From positions 60,202 to 124,201 of the forward strand of contig DATLKN010000051.1 in the NCBI GenBank assembly GCA_035538335.1: 64,000 nt of DNA, given 5' to 3'. This document shows positions 39,709 through 47,347 of the stretch, one piece after another. This DNA is from AP-15 sp035538335. Its GTDB lineage: Bacteria; Pseudomonadota; Alphaproteobacteria; ATCC43930; CGMCC-115725. The position numbers and the translations under genes are program-made. How positions within the stretch are numbered: the first letter of the stretch is position 1; each line of letters starts with the position of its first letter. The notes under the pieces are model-generated. The model was given only the letters and a program-made list of their open reading frames with translations, was not told where the DNA came from and searched no databases.

Positions 39709-40533
39709 ATGGAACCGACGATGCGCTCACTCGCATTACTGGAGGAGCGGGGGTTCTCGATTACGAGCTTCGCGGCGCAGCTCGAAGGCATGCGCGAGAT
39801 CGTCAAGCTGCGATGGCCGCCGCCGCTCTTCTTCCCCTATCAGCGCAAAAGCCAGGCCGCCCTGACGCCGAGCGAACAGGAGCGGTTCCTGTGCGCCTTC
39901 TCGACCCTCGTTTCCAGCCCGTCGCCCTATGGGTGGCTCGGCCCGTTCGTCGACATCCACGACATGTTCATCGCGGTGGGCAGCCATTATCAGCACGGCA
40001 CCCAGCGCTTTCTGCCCCGGCACCGCATCTATCTCATTCTGCTCGAGCGGCAATTGCGGTCGATCCATCCGGACGTCGCGATCCCCTATTGGGACTGGAC
40101 GGTCGATCGCGCGTTCCCGGCCTGGCTCGCGGGCTTCACCCCGACGGTGACGACGCCGGCGCAGGGCGCCATTCACGTCACGCGATCGCCGGCCGACCCG
40201 GCTGCCCTGCCGACCGCGGGCGAGATCGCGGAAGTGCTGGCGGACACCGATTTCGCCAGCTTCACCAGCCAGCTCGAAGGCCACCACGGCAGCGTGCATG
40301 TCTGGGTCGGCGGCACGATGGGCAATATTCCGACCGCGCCCTGCGACCCGGTCTTCTTCATGCACCACGCCAATATCGACCGGCTGTGGAGCGAATGGCA
40401 GGCCGCCAATCCCGGCAAGAACCCGAGCCTGCCCGGCCCCAGCCCCGGACCCAATTCGCCGATCATCGATCCGTGGTCCTATACGGAGGCCGACACGCGC
40501 AGCACCGTCGGTCTCGGCTACACCTACACCTGA
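39709..40533 (+). CDS. tyrosinase-like type 3 copper protein
   Basis: 274 residues, no signal peptide. CuA ligands are probably His84, His96 and His105 (HGTQRFLPRHRIYLILLE); CuB ligands are His193, His197 and His219/220 (EGHHGSVHVWVGG and CDPVFFMHHANIDRLW). PYWDW (126-130) is a family hallmark. No C-terminal lid domain and no caddie gene are present. Tyrosinases oxidise phenols to quinones, so a melanin or phenol-crosslinking role is possible. A strong AAAGGAGG site (39696-39703) sits inside an inverted repeat. Isolated between gyrB and a convergent cyclase, suggesting acquisition. Confidence 0.85.
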   Translation: MEPTMRSLALLEERGFSITSFAAQLEGMREIVKLRWPPPLFFPYQRKSQAALTPSEQERFLCAFSTLVSSPSPYGWLGPFVDIHDMFIAVGSHYQHGTQRFLPRHRIYLILLERQLRSIHPDVAIPYWDWTVDRAFPAWLAGFTPTVTTPAQGAIHVTRSPADPAALPTAGEIAEVLADTDFASFTSQLEGHHGSVHVWVGGTMGNIPTAPCDPVFFMHHANIDRLWSEWQAANPGKNPSLPGPSPGPNSPIIDPWSYTEADTRSTVGLGYTYT

Positions 40534-40553
40534 GAAGCGGGCAGGGCGCGCGG

Positions 40554-41969
40554 CTACGGGATCTCGTAGACCTGGAGCTCGTTGGCGACGCCGCGCAGCA
40601 GGCGGTTGCGGGCAACCGGGGCGAGGCCTTTCCTTTCGAGCAGGCTCGCCGCCTCCTTGTGGCCGACGACGGGGCCCGTCGCGAGGATCGCGCGGGCGTC
40701 GGCGAGATCCTGGACGCGCGCCGCGATGTTGACGGTCTGGCCGAAATAATCCTGCCGGTCGTTGAGGACGACGGCGAGGCACGGCCCCTCGTGGATGCCG
40801 ATCTTGAGGAAGAGATCCTCCTCGCCCTCGCGCTCAGTGTTGAGGCTGCGCATCGCCTCGCGCATGCGCAGGGCGGCGGCGACCGCGCGGTCGGGGGTCG
40901 GGAAGGTCGCCATCACCGCGTCGCCGATCGTCTTGACGACGGCGCCCGCCTCGGCCGCGACGATCTCCTCCAGCACGCGGAAATGGGCGCTGACCAGATC
41001 GAAGGCCGCGAGGTCGCCGACCCGCTCGTAGAGCGGCGTCGAGCCTTTCAGATCGGTGAACAGAAAGGTGAGGCTCGTTATCTTCAGCCGCTGATCGACA
41101 TCGATCGTGTCGGTGCCGTAGATGTCGCGGAAGACCTGGTTGGTCAAGAGCCGCTTTGCGGTCAGGAAGGGGCGGCGGCGCTTGATAAGGTCGTGCAGTT
41201 TGTCGCCGGCGATCCAGATGCCGGGCAGCATGCGCCGGGGCCCTCGGTTCTCGAGCGAGAGGCGCAACGGCCCGGGGCTGAGCACCGTCGTTTCGGTCGG
41301 CGCCCGGCCGCCGTCGAAGACGAGCGACAGGTTCTGCCGCTCGCGCGCGCGATCGCCCTTCACGTCGATGAAGCGGCTCGTATGCGTCACCGGATCGAAG
41401 ACGATGACGAACTCGGCCGGCAATTGCAGCGACAGCAGCGCCTTCTCGCCGGGCCGCAGCTCGACGCCGTCGAGCGTCATCTCCTCGATCAGCCTCTCGA
41501 AATCCTCGGGAATGTCGATCCCGGAACTCCAGAACAGCTGGCGATGATATTCCCAGATCGGCAGCTCGTCGGGCTCGTGCGCCGGGATGTGCCGCACCCG
41601 CCGGCTGACCGTGAACGTCACCTCGACCATCTCGTCGAGGTTCGGCGAATAGCCGGCGGCGCACAGCCCGCAATGATATTCGTCGCTGCGCACGCTCTTC
41701 AGCGTGGCGCTGGCGTCGAGCACGCCGCCGCAGCCGGGACACAGCACGTTCCACGACAATTCGAAGATGCCGAGCCGGGCGGCATTCAGAAACCCGGCGA
41801 TCGCGCGCTCCTCGTCGAGCCCGCGGCGGCGGGCGAAATCGAGCACGTTGACGCGGACAAGCTCGCGGTCGCCGCCGTCGCGCACCAGGCTCTCGATCGC
41901 CGCCGCCACGTCCGCGTCGGCGGACTGCCGCAGCGGCCCGAACAGCCCCTCGTCATCGAGCGTCGACAA
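40554..41969 (-). CDS. class III adenylate/guanylate cyclase
   Basis: 471 residues. The N-terminal 1-290 part has a zinc-ribbon-like pair (Cys77/Cys80 and Cys100/Cys103) and a DUF5939-like region. The catalytic domain (about 296-471) contains FLFTDLKGST (metal Asp306), VVKTIGDAVMATF (metal Asp350, substrate Lys346) and DYFGQTVNIAARV with the transition-state Asn and Arg. All essential residues are present, so it should be active. The TTG start is 10 bases after the upstream VOC gene. It is convergent with tyrosinase with a 20-base gap. ATP specificity is likely but not proven. Confidence 0.85.
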   Translation of the reverse strand: MSTLDDEGLFGPLRQSADADVAAAIESLVRDGGDRELVRVNVLDFARRRGLDEERAIAGFLNAARLGIFELSWNVLCPGCGGVLDASATLKSVRSDEYHCGLCAAGYSPNLDEMVEVTFTVSRRVRHIPAHEPDELPIWEYHRQLFWSSGIDIPEDFERLIEEMTLDGVELRPGEKALLSLQLPAEFVIVFDPVTHTSRFIDVKGDRARERQNLSLVFDGGRAPTETTVLSPGPLRLSLENRGPRRMLPGIWIAGDKLHDLIKRRRPFLTAKRLLTNQVFRDIYGTDTIDVDQRLKITSLTFLFTDLKGSTPLYERVGDLAAFDLVSAHFRVLEEIVAAEAGAVVKTIGDAVMATFPTPDRAVAAALRMREAMRSLNTEREGEEDLFLKIGIHEGPCLAVVLNDRQDYFGQTVNIAARVQDLADARAILATGPVVGHKEAASLLERKGLAPVARNRLLRGVANELQVYEIP

Positions 41970-41979
41970 GATCCCCGCC

Positions 41980-42381
41980 TCAGTCGCCGGCGAGCGGCGG
42001 CGTCCCGGCCCAGGGGTGTTCGGCGACGTCGAAGAGGACGCCCTCGGGCCCGTAGAACTTGACCTCGAAGCCGCCGGCGCGGCCCTCGGCCTCGTCCATG
42101 TAGTGCCTGCCGCCGAGCCCTTCGATCTTGCCCGCCGCCACCTCGATGTTCTCGACGAGGACGCCGAAATGGTGCAGCCCCTGATAGTCCAGGCCCTTGC
42201 CGAGCTGGTCGGTCTTGAACCGCAGGATCGCGAGATCGATCGTCCCGTCGCTCAGATGCCAGCCATAGGCGAGCGGCCCGTCGGTGCGCCGCACCTCGGT
42301 GAAGCCGAAGGCGCTCTTGTAGAACTGCGCCATCGCGTCGGGGTCCTTCGCCGCGATGGCGAGATGCCGCAGCTTTGCCAT
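41980..42381 (-). CDS. VOC (glyoxalase-fold) family protein 1
   Basis: 133 residues of the vicinal-oxygen-chelate fold: LRHLAIAAKDPDAMAQFYKSAFGF opens the first beta-alpha-beta-beta-beta module and LHHFGVLVENIEVAAGKIEGLG the second. Potential metal ligands are His6, His70/His71 and a Glu near the C-terminus. It is strongly similar to the next gene (about half the positions identical, same length), so the two are tandem duplicates. Substrate unknown. It lies 8 bases after its paralogue and 10 before the cyclase. Confidence 0.88.
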   Translation of the reverse strand: MAKLRHLAIAAKDPDAMAQFYKSAFGFTEVRRTDGPLAYGWHLSDGTIDLAILRFKTDQLGKGLDYQGLHHFGVLVENIEVAAGKIEGLGGRHYMDEAEGRAGGFEVKFYGPEGVLFDVAEHPWAGTPPLAGD

Positions 42382-42389
42382 GCGTTCTC

Positions 42390-42815
42390 CTACTCGGCCG
42401 CCTCCGCTACCTTCTGCGGCAGCGGCTCGGCGCCGGCCCAGCCATGCTCGGCGATGTCGAAGAGGATGCCTTCGGGGCCGTAGAACTTCTTCTCGAAATA
42501 GCCGGCCTGCTGGCCGCCATGCCCCTGATCGATATAGTGGCGGGCGCCGAGGCCTTCGAGCTTTTTCGAGAATGCGTCGACATCCTCGACGAGCACGCCG
42601 AAATGATGGATGCCGCGATAGTCCATGCCCTTGCCGAGCTGGTCGGTCTTGAATTTGAGGATCGCCATGTTGAGCGTTCCGTCGGACAGGAAGACGCCGT
42701 CGGCGAGCACCCCGTTCGGCCGGCCTACCTCCTTGAAATCGAAGGCCTTCTTGTAGAACTCCGCCATCGCCACCGGGTCTTCCGCGGCGATCGCGATATG
42801 GCGCAGCTTGGGCAT
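42390..42815 (-). CDS. VOC (glyoxalase-fold) family protein 2
   Basis: 141 residues, paralogue of the adjacent protein: LRHIAIAAEDPVAMAEFYKKAFDF, FKTDQLGKGMDYRGIHHFGVLVED and FYGPEGILFDIAEHGWAG are shared. It has a short C-terminal extension (AEPLPQKVAEAAE). ATG 42815 follows a GGAGAG site; in-frame DNA upstream is not conserved. Divergence between the copies suggests different substrates or a heterodimer. Function unknown beyond the fold. Confidence 0.88.
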   Translation of the reverse strand: MPKLRHIAIAAEDPVAMAEFYKKAFDFKEVGRPNGVLADGVFLSDGTLNMAILKFKTDQLGKGMDYRGIHHFGVLVEDVDAFSKKLEGLGARHYIDQGHGGQQAGYFEKKFYGPEGILFDIAEHGWAGAEPLPQKVAEAAE

Positions 42816-42880
42816 CGGACTCTCCTTCGTCCTTGTTCCTCGCGCTCTCGCGCTCCCTTTATCAATAGCACGCCCGCGCC

Positions 42881-43315
42881 TCATTCCGAAGCGCTCGATA
42901 GGATCTTTCCGCCGAGATCGAAGAGAACGCGGCGCAGGTTCCGGCCGACCTTGGCAAGCGCGTCCTCCCAAGGAAAGACGCCGAAGCGGTCGAATTCCGG
43001 CAATTCCGTCCCGTCGGGCGCGCGGAAATGCGAGCTGCAGCACAGCCCCGCCGGATCCGGCATGCGCGGCACATGCCACAAAAAGAGTGCAAGGTCCTTG
43101 TTCGGCAGGTAGGGGTGCCGGCCGAGCTCGGCGAGCCCGGCGGGCGCAACCTCGAGCCCGGTTTCCTCGAACAGCTCGCGCGCCGCGGCATCGGCGAAGT
43201 CTTCGCCGGGCTCGGCAACGCCCTTCGGGATGTCCCAGCGCGGCGAGCGCGTCGCATGCCCCAAAAGCAGCCGCCGGCCGTCGCTGACGACGACGCCGCA
43301 GCTCGTTTGCCGCAT
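42881..43315 (-). CDS. NUDIX hydrolase
   Basis: 144 residues. The full Nudix box GVAEPGEDFADAAARELFEETG fits GX5EX7REUXEEXGU, with the catalytic REXXEE core intact. N-terminal MRQTSCGVVVSDGRRLLLGHAT and DIPKG precede it. Substrate unknown; it hydrolyses a nucleoside-diphosphate-linked compound by family. ATG 43315 is used in place of the upstream in-frame start at 43360. It follows the small lipoprotein gene by 10 bases. Confidence 0.88.
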   Translation of the reverse strand: MRQTSCGVVVSDGRRLLLGHATRSPRWDIPKGVAEPGEDFADAAARELFEETGLEVAPAGLAELGRHPYLPNKDLALFLWHVPRMPDPAGLCCSSHFRAPDGTELPEFDRFGVFPWEDALAKVGRNLRRVLFDLGGKILSSASE

Positions 43316-43325
43316 CGACGGCGCC

Positions 43326-43472
43326 TCAGATACGGCTGCCGCCGAGGCTGACGCCACCATAGAAGCCGTGACGCCGGTCGTCGCCCGATGAATCCGGCGC
43401 GGCGCAGCCCAAGAGCAGGAGCAGCAGTCCGAGGGCGCCGACCAACGCCGCAGTGCGTCGGATAGGGCTCAT
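43326..43472 (-). CDS. small predicted lipoprotein
   Basis: 48 residues. A classic type II signal: MSPIRR, a hydrophobic stretch (ALVGALGLLLLL) and the lipobox LLGC with Cys23, then a short Ser/Gly/Asp-rich tail of about 25 residues. The start codon overlaps the stop of the dioxygenase gene by 4 bases (ATGA), which argues for real translation. No homologue family recognised. It would be an outer- or inner-membrane-anchored peptide. Confidence 0.6.
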   Translation of the reverse strand: MSPIRRTAALVGALGLLLLLLGCAAPDSSGDDRRHGFYGGVSLGGSRI

Positions 43473-44305
43473 TCCGCCGCCGCATAGCGCCGCGCCTCTT
43501 CGCGGTTCGCCTCGCGGAAGCGGGCGACGGCCTCGGCGTGCCGCGCGCGCTCCCGCTCTCCGTAATCCTCGCGCGGCCGCTCCTCGTCGTCGAAATTTCC
43601 GTGCGCGTCGCGCCCGCGCACCAGCATCGCGGAAAGCCGGGTCGCGGCCCGGCAGCGCACATGGGTCGGGATATAGCTGATGCCGAGGCCGATCCGCCGG
43701 TCGGCCGAGCGGTTGGGGCCGGAGCGATGCACGAGATGGGTATGATGCAGCGACATCTGCCCCGCCGCTACCGGCATGAAGACGCTCGTCCGCGCCTCGA
43801 TCTCCCGGCTGACGGTCTGGCCGCGCGACAGCAGATTGCCGGCGGCCTCGCTCTCGCGGTGATGCAATTGCCCCCAGCGATGGCTGCCGGGGATCGCCTC
43901 CATGCAGCCGGCCTCGACCGGGGCATCGGTCAATGCCACCCAGGCGGTCACCTGCAACGCCGGTTCGAGCGCGAAGTAGGTGGCGTCCTGGTGCCAGCTG
44001 ACAAAGGCGCCGTCGCCCGGGCTCTTCGGCCATACCGAGAGGTGAAAGAGGCGGATGTCGGGGCCGATCAGATCCTCGACGGCGTCGAGCACCGCGGGGT
44101 GATGGACGATCTCATCGACCCAGGTGAAGAGCAGATGCGGCTTGAAATTGTGGCCCTTGCCGAAGGCCTGCCCGCTTTTTGCCTCGAAGCCTTCGAGAGC
44201 GGCGCACCAGCGCGCGGCCGCCTCGCGAGAAAACGCCGCGCCCGGACACAGAAATCCGTCGCGCTCCCAGCCCGCGATCTCGGCCGCGCTCAGCCTCTTC
44301 ACCAT
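43469..44305 (-). CDS. phytanoyl-CoA dioxygenase (PhyH) family protein
   Basis: 278 residues. Fe(II)/2-oxoglutarate oxygenase of the PhyH family. The HxD pair is His105/Asp107 (SWHQDATYFAL), the distal His is probably His193 (HTHLVHRSG), and Arg204 is placed for 2-oxoglutarate binding. The intact HxD argues for hydroxylation, not halogenation. Substrate unknown. First gene of the minus-strand operon running to the cyclase; the upstream terminator (44349-44379) separates it from the propeller genes. ATG 44305 is used; earlier in-frame start 44350 lies in that terminator. Confidence 0.87.
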   Translation of the reverse strand: MVKRLSAAEIAGWERDGFLCPGAAFSREAAARWCAALEGFEAKSGQAFGKGHNFKPHLLFTWVDEIVHHPAVLDAVEDLIGPDIRLFHLSVWPKSPGDGAFVSWHQDATYFALEPALQVTAWVALTDAPVEAGCMEAIPGSHRWGQLHHRESEAAGNLLSRGQTVSREIEARTSVFMPVAAGQMSLHHTHLVHRSGPNRSADRRIGLGISYIPTHVRCRAATRLSAMLVRGRDAHGNFDDEERPREDYGERERARHAEAVARFREANREEARRYAAAE

Positions 44306-44348
44306 TCTTATCCTCCGGCGTTCGGCCACTCCATCATACCAGAGGCGC

Positions 44349-44379
44349 AAAAAAATGGGCGCCGCGGCGCAGCGCCCAT
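44349..44379 (-). terminator. intrinsic terminator after the beta-propeller genes
   Basis: On the minus strand ATGGGCGC (44379-44372) pairs with GCGCCCAT (44362-44355), then a run of seven T (44355-44349 as A on the plus strand). It sits 33 bases past the stop of beta-propeller 1 and just before the PhyH start, a clean operon boundary. Confidence 0.85.
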
Positions 44380-44411
44380 CGTCGAAGGTCCGCTGTCGGA
44401 AGACTGTGGGG

Positions 44412-45617
44412 CTACTTCGCCGCCACGGCCTCGCCGATCAGGTGATAGACCTGAATGCAGCCGCAGCCCGCCGGGCCCGAGGCCGGGGCACTGGTATCCG
44501 GCAGAAAGACGTGGTTGCGCACCGGATCGACCGCCACCGAATGATCGCCCACCGTCGTGGTGATGATCTGGGTCAGGGTGCGGGTATTGGCGTCGATGAT
44601 GCCGAGTTCGGGCTTGGCGGCGGCCGAGCCGTTCACGTTGCTGCCGGAGCCGACGAAATACTGGTCGGTAGACCGGTTAAACCACACCTCGTCCGCCCCG
44701 TTGACGTTCGAGAAGTTTGCCAGTCTGCTGCCGGTCTTGAGGCTGACGATCTGCACGCCCTTGCTGGTGGAAGTATCGCTGCACCCGACGAGCGCCTCGA
44801 GATTGCGGCCGAGCGCGAGCCCGGCCGGCGCGCAGTTGACCGGAAAGGCGCCGACGATCGTCCGGCTCTTCGGGTTGATGATCGCGATCTCGCCCGTCGG
44901 TCCGCCGTTGACGTTCGGCACCGAGATGTAGAACAGCCCGGTGCGCCGCGACCACACCGGTTGCTCCAACCCGCCCGTCGCATCGGTGAACGTGATCTTG
45001 CCGACGACATTGAATTTGCCGCTGTTGTCCGGGATCGTCGAAATGAAGCTGACGAAAGGCGGCGTGTCGGCGTCGTTGGCGACGATGACGAGATTGTCGC
45101 GCGGGTCGTAGGCCATCTCATCCGCTCGAGCCGTCCCGCCGGTCGAAGTCGGAGATCCGGGCACGAACGCGTGTGTCAGCAGATCGACGATCTTGACCGT
45201 GCTGTCGCCGTCGCCGGCGAAGGCATAACGATTATTGACGGTCAATACGCCATCGGGCCCGGACACGTCGTTGCTCGACTGCTGCCCGACAAAGCCGGCC
45301 ACCTGGAACAGCAAGGTGTTGCCGCCGGCGTCGAAGACGTCGAGGCTGCAGTTCGTCCGGTCGGCCAACAGATAGAGGCTGTCCCGCGCGTCGGTAAAGC
45401 TGATGTCGAACTTCGCGAGCGACGGGCTGGCGGTCGTGCAGGGCGGATTGGCCGTCGCCGCGACGGGGATCGTCGTCAGCAGATCATACTGGTTTTGCTG
45501 AGCTGCTTTTGCCCCCCCTGCGGTCGCCAGCAATACCCCGGCGACGGAAGCTGCGAGATAGGCCGCCGCACGCAAGCCACGGCCCATCAAGCCCGGTATT
45601 TTCCAACTTCTGGGCAT
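44412..45617 (-). CDS. secreted YncE-like beta-propeller protein 1
   Basis: 401 residues. Signal peptide MPRSWKIPGLMGRGLRAAA... cleaved near residue 38 (AKA-AQ). Seven-blade-like repeats follow: LLADRTNCSLDVFD, GDGDSTVKIVDL, RADEMAYDPRDN, GLEQPVWSRRTGLFYISVP, ADEVWFNR and TTVGDHSVAVDPVRNHVFLP. Several conserved Cys (TNCS, CAPAG, VGCSD, GCGC) may form disulfides. It ends GCGCIQVYHLIGEAVAAK. Resembles YVTN/YncE-type propellers. Binding partner and function are unknown. The ATG has GGAGG 8 bases upstream, and the MPRS start is shared with both paralogues. Confidence 0.8.
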   Translation of the reverse strand: MPRSWKIPGLMGRGLRAAAYLAASVAGVLLATAGGAKAAQQNQYDLLTTIPVAATANPPCTTASPSLAKFDISFTDARDSLYLLADRTNCSLDVFDAGGNTLLFQVAGFVGQQSSNDVSGPDGVLTVNNRYAFAGDGDSTVKIVDLLTHAFVPGSPTSTGGTARADEMAYDPRDNLVIVANDADTPPFVSFISTIPDNSGKFNVVGKITFTDATGGLEQPVWSRRTGLFYISVPNVNGGPTGEIAIINPKSRTIVGAFPVNCAPAGLALGRNLEALVGCSDTSTSKGVQIVSLKTGSRLANFSNVNGADEVWFNRSTDQYFVGSGSNVNGSAAAKPELGIIDANTRTLTQIITTTVGDHSVAVDPVRNHVFLPDTSAPASGPAGCGCIQVYHLIGEAVAAK

Positions 45618-45653
45618 GTCGTTCCTCCAATCGATGAATTTGCGCATGTCGGG

Positions 45654-46877
45654 CTATTTCGCCGCCACGGCTTCGCCGGTCACATTGAAGACCTTGACGC
45701 AGCCGCAGCCCGGTTTGGCCGGCTTGGGGGGCACCGTGGAAGTGTCCGGCAGGAAGATGTGGTTCAAATCCGCATCCGCCGCCACCGAATGATCGCCGAC
45801 CGTCGTCGGGATCAGCTGGTCGAGCGCGTGCGTGTCGGCATTGACGATGCCGAGGACGGGCTTCGGAATCGTCTTCGTGCCTATCTTGACCGTGTTGCTG
45901 CCGGAGGCGACGAAATACTGCCGCGAGCCCTTGTTGAACCACACCTCGTCGGCCTTCCCCAAGGTCTTGAAGGTGGCGAGCGGCTTTTCCTTCGTGTCCA
46001 GGATCTTCAGGCTGACGATCTGCACCGGCCCGTTGCTGCACCCGACCATCGCCTCGAGGTTCGGGCCGAGCGCAAGGCCGGCCGGCTGGCAGTTGGTGAG
46101 CGGGATGTGCCCGATGATCTTCTTCTTCTTCGGGCTGATGACCGCGATCTCCCCGGGGCTTGTCGCGGTGCCGACCGCCGGCACCGCGATATAGAAGAGC
46201 CCGGTCTTCGAGGAGTAAACCGATTGTTCGAGGCCGCCGGCCGCGTTGGGGAACGTGATCTGCCCGAGGATCCCGTAGCCTGGGGTCGTCGAGATGAAGG
46301 TGACGAAGGGCTGCACCGGCGCCGTCGGTGCGTCGTTGGCGACAATGATCATATGATCCTTCGGGTCTAAGGCCATTTCGTCGGCGCGATTATCGCTGGT
46401 CGGCCCGGTCGCAACCGAGGCGATGATACTTTGCTGGAACAAATCGACCACCTTGACCGTGCTGTCGCCGTTGCCGACGAAGGCATAGCGGCCGTTGGCC
46501 GTCAGCACGCCGTCCGGCCCGGAAATGTCGTTGTTGGTACCTTGCTGGCCCGAGAAGCCGCCGACCGCGAACAATTGCTTGTTGGTGTTGGCGTCGAAGA
46601 CATCGAGGCTGCAATTCGTCCGGTCGGCGAGCAGATAGACGCCGAGGATCGAATCGAACCAGCTGATGTCGAAATGCCCCAACGAGGTGCTGGCGCCTGG
46701 GCAGTTCACCGTATCGGGGTTCGCCGTGACGGGAATGGTGGTCAGCTGGCTGTAGGTATCGTCGGCGCGCGCCAGGCCTGTATTGACGACAAGCGCCGCC
46801 AGCAATGCCACCGCCGCGCAGACGACCGATTTTCCCGTTTTCATGATTTTAGTGAGCGGTTCACAACTTCTGGGCAT
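45654..46877 (-). CDS. secreted YncE-like beta-propeller protein 2
   Basis: 407 residues, paralogue of protein 1, 36 bases upstream on the same strand. Signal peptide with cleavage near 38 (ARA-DD). Shared: LLADRTNCSLDVFD, GNGDSTVKVVDL, RADEMALDPKDH, ADEVWFNKG, TTVGDHSVAAD and GCGCVKVFNVTGEAVAAK. A Lys-rich loop (SPKKKKIIGHI) is specific to this copy. The start again reads MPRS with GGAGG before it; a second Met (residue 12, MKTGKSVV) is the alternative. It is likely co-transcribed with protein 1. Confidence 0.8.
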   Translation of the reverse strand: MPRSCEPLTKIMKTGKSVVCAAVALLAALVVNTGLARADDTYSQLTTIPVTANPDTVNCPGASTSLGHFDISWFDSILGVYLLADRTNCSLDVFDANTNKQLFAVGGFSGQQGTNNDISGPDGVLTANGRYAFVGNGDSTVKVVDLFQQSIIASVATGPTSDNRADEMALDPKDHMIIVANDAPTAPVQPFVTFISTTPGYGILGQITFPNAAGGLEQSVYSSKTGLFYIAVPAVGTATSPGEIAVISPKKKKIIGHIPLTNCQPAGLALGPNLEAMVGCSNGPVQIVSLKILDTKEKPLATFKTLGKADEVWFNKGSRQYFVASGSNTVKIGTKTIPKPVLGIVNADTHALDQLIPTTVGDHSVAADADLNHIFLPDTSTVPPKPAKPGCGCVKVFNVTGEAVAAK

Positions 46878-47347
46878 TTTATTCCTCCGACAGTTGAACC
46901 CTCTCCTGCGCTTCGGTTGGCCCGCAACGCAACTCCGAACAACTTATCGTGTATTGCGACCGTCTGGAAAGGTCAAGAGTGCCGATTTCGTTCGACCTCT
47001 ACGCGGTATCGACGGGAAGCGAGACGCAATCCTTATGCGCGATAAGAGAAACCTTTGCTTACTCGCGTGATATCAAAAGGATTTTCGGCGCCTTTTGTAA
47101 TATTAAGGCTAACAAGCGATCGCCGCTCCGTGCCGCTCTCCAGGCGCGCGAGGATCGGGAGTACGGTCCCGATTAGCTATAGGCTTACAGTTTTTTGCAA
47201 TTTTGTTGCAGGAATTAGTAACTTATCCGGTAAATTCCACCGGCCGAAAGGCAGCGGCCGGCGGGCGCCGATGGCGCCGGCCGGCCGCTCCCGCCACCGC
47301 CGCGCCGCTTTCAGATGCGGCGCGGCAATCCCCCCACTGGCGGCGGC
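46878..47347. other. AT-rich gap with inverted repeats between propeller genes 2 and 3
   Basis: 470 bases without a supported gene; several short open frames are not convincing. Composition drops well below the window average between about 46920 and 47230. ATCGGGA (47154-47160) pairs with TCCCGAT (47167-47173) over a 6-base loop, and TGCAA/TTGCA flank a 5-base spacer at 47196-47210. It should hold the promoter for propellers 2 and 1 on the minus strand. A GC-rich palindrome near 47250-47295 (GGCGCC arms) follows the third gene, without a T-run. Confidence 0.5.

Noticed and set aside
39678..42062. Open frame across tyrosinase and the cyclase on the plus strand
   Set aside because: It passes through two real genes in a different frame and the product has no conserved blocks.
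47249..47295. GC palindrome downstream of propeller 3 as a terminator
   Set aside because: Strong stem but no T-run on either strand; kept only as a note in the gap entry.
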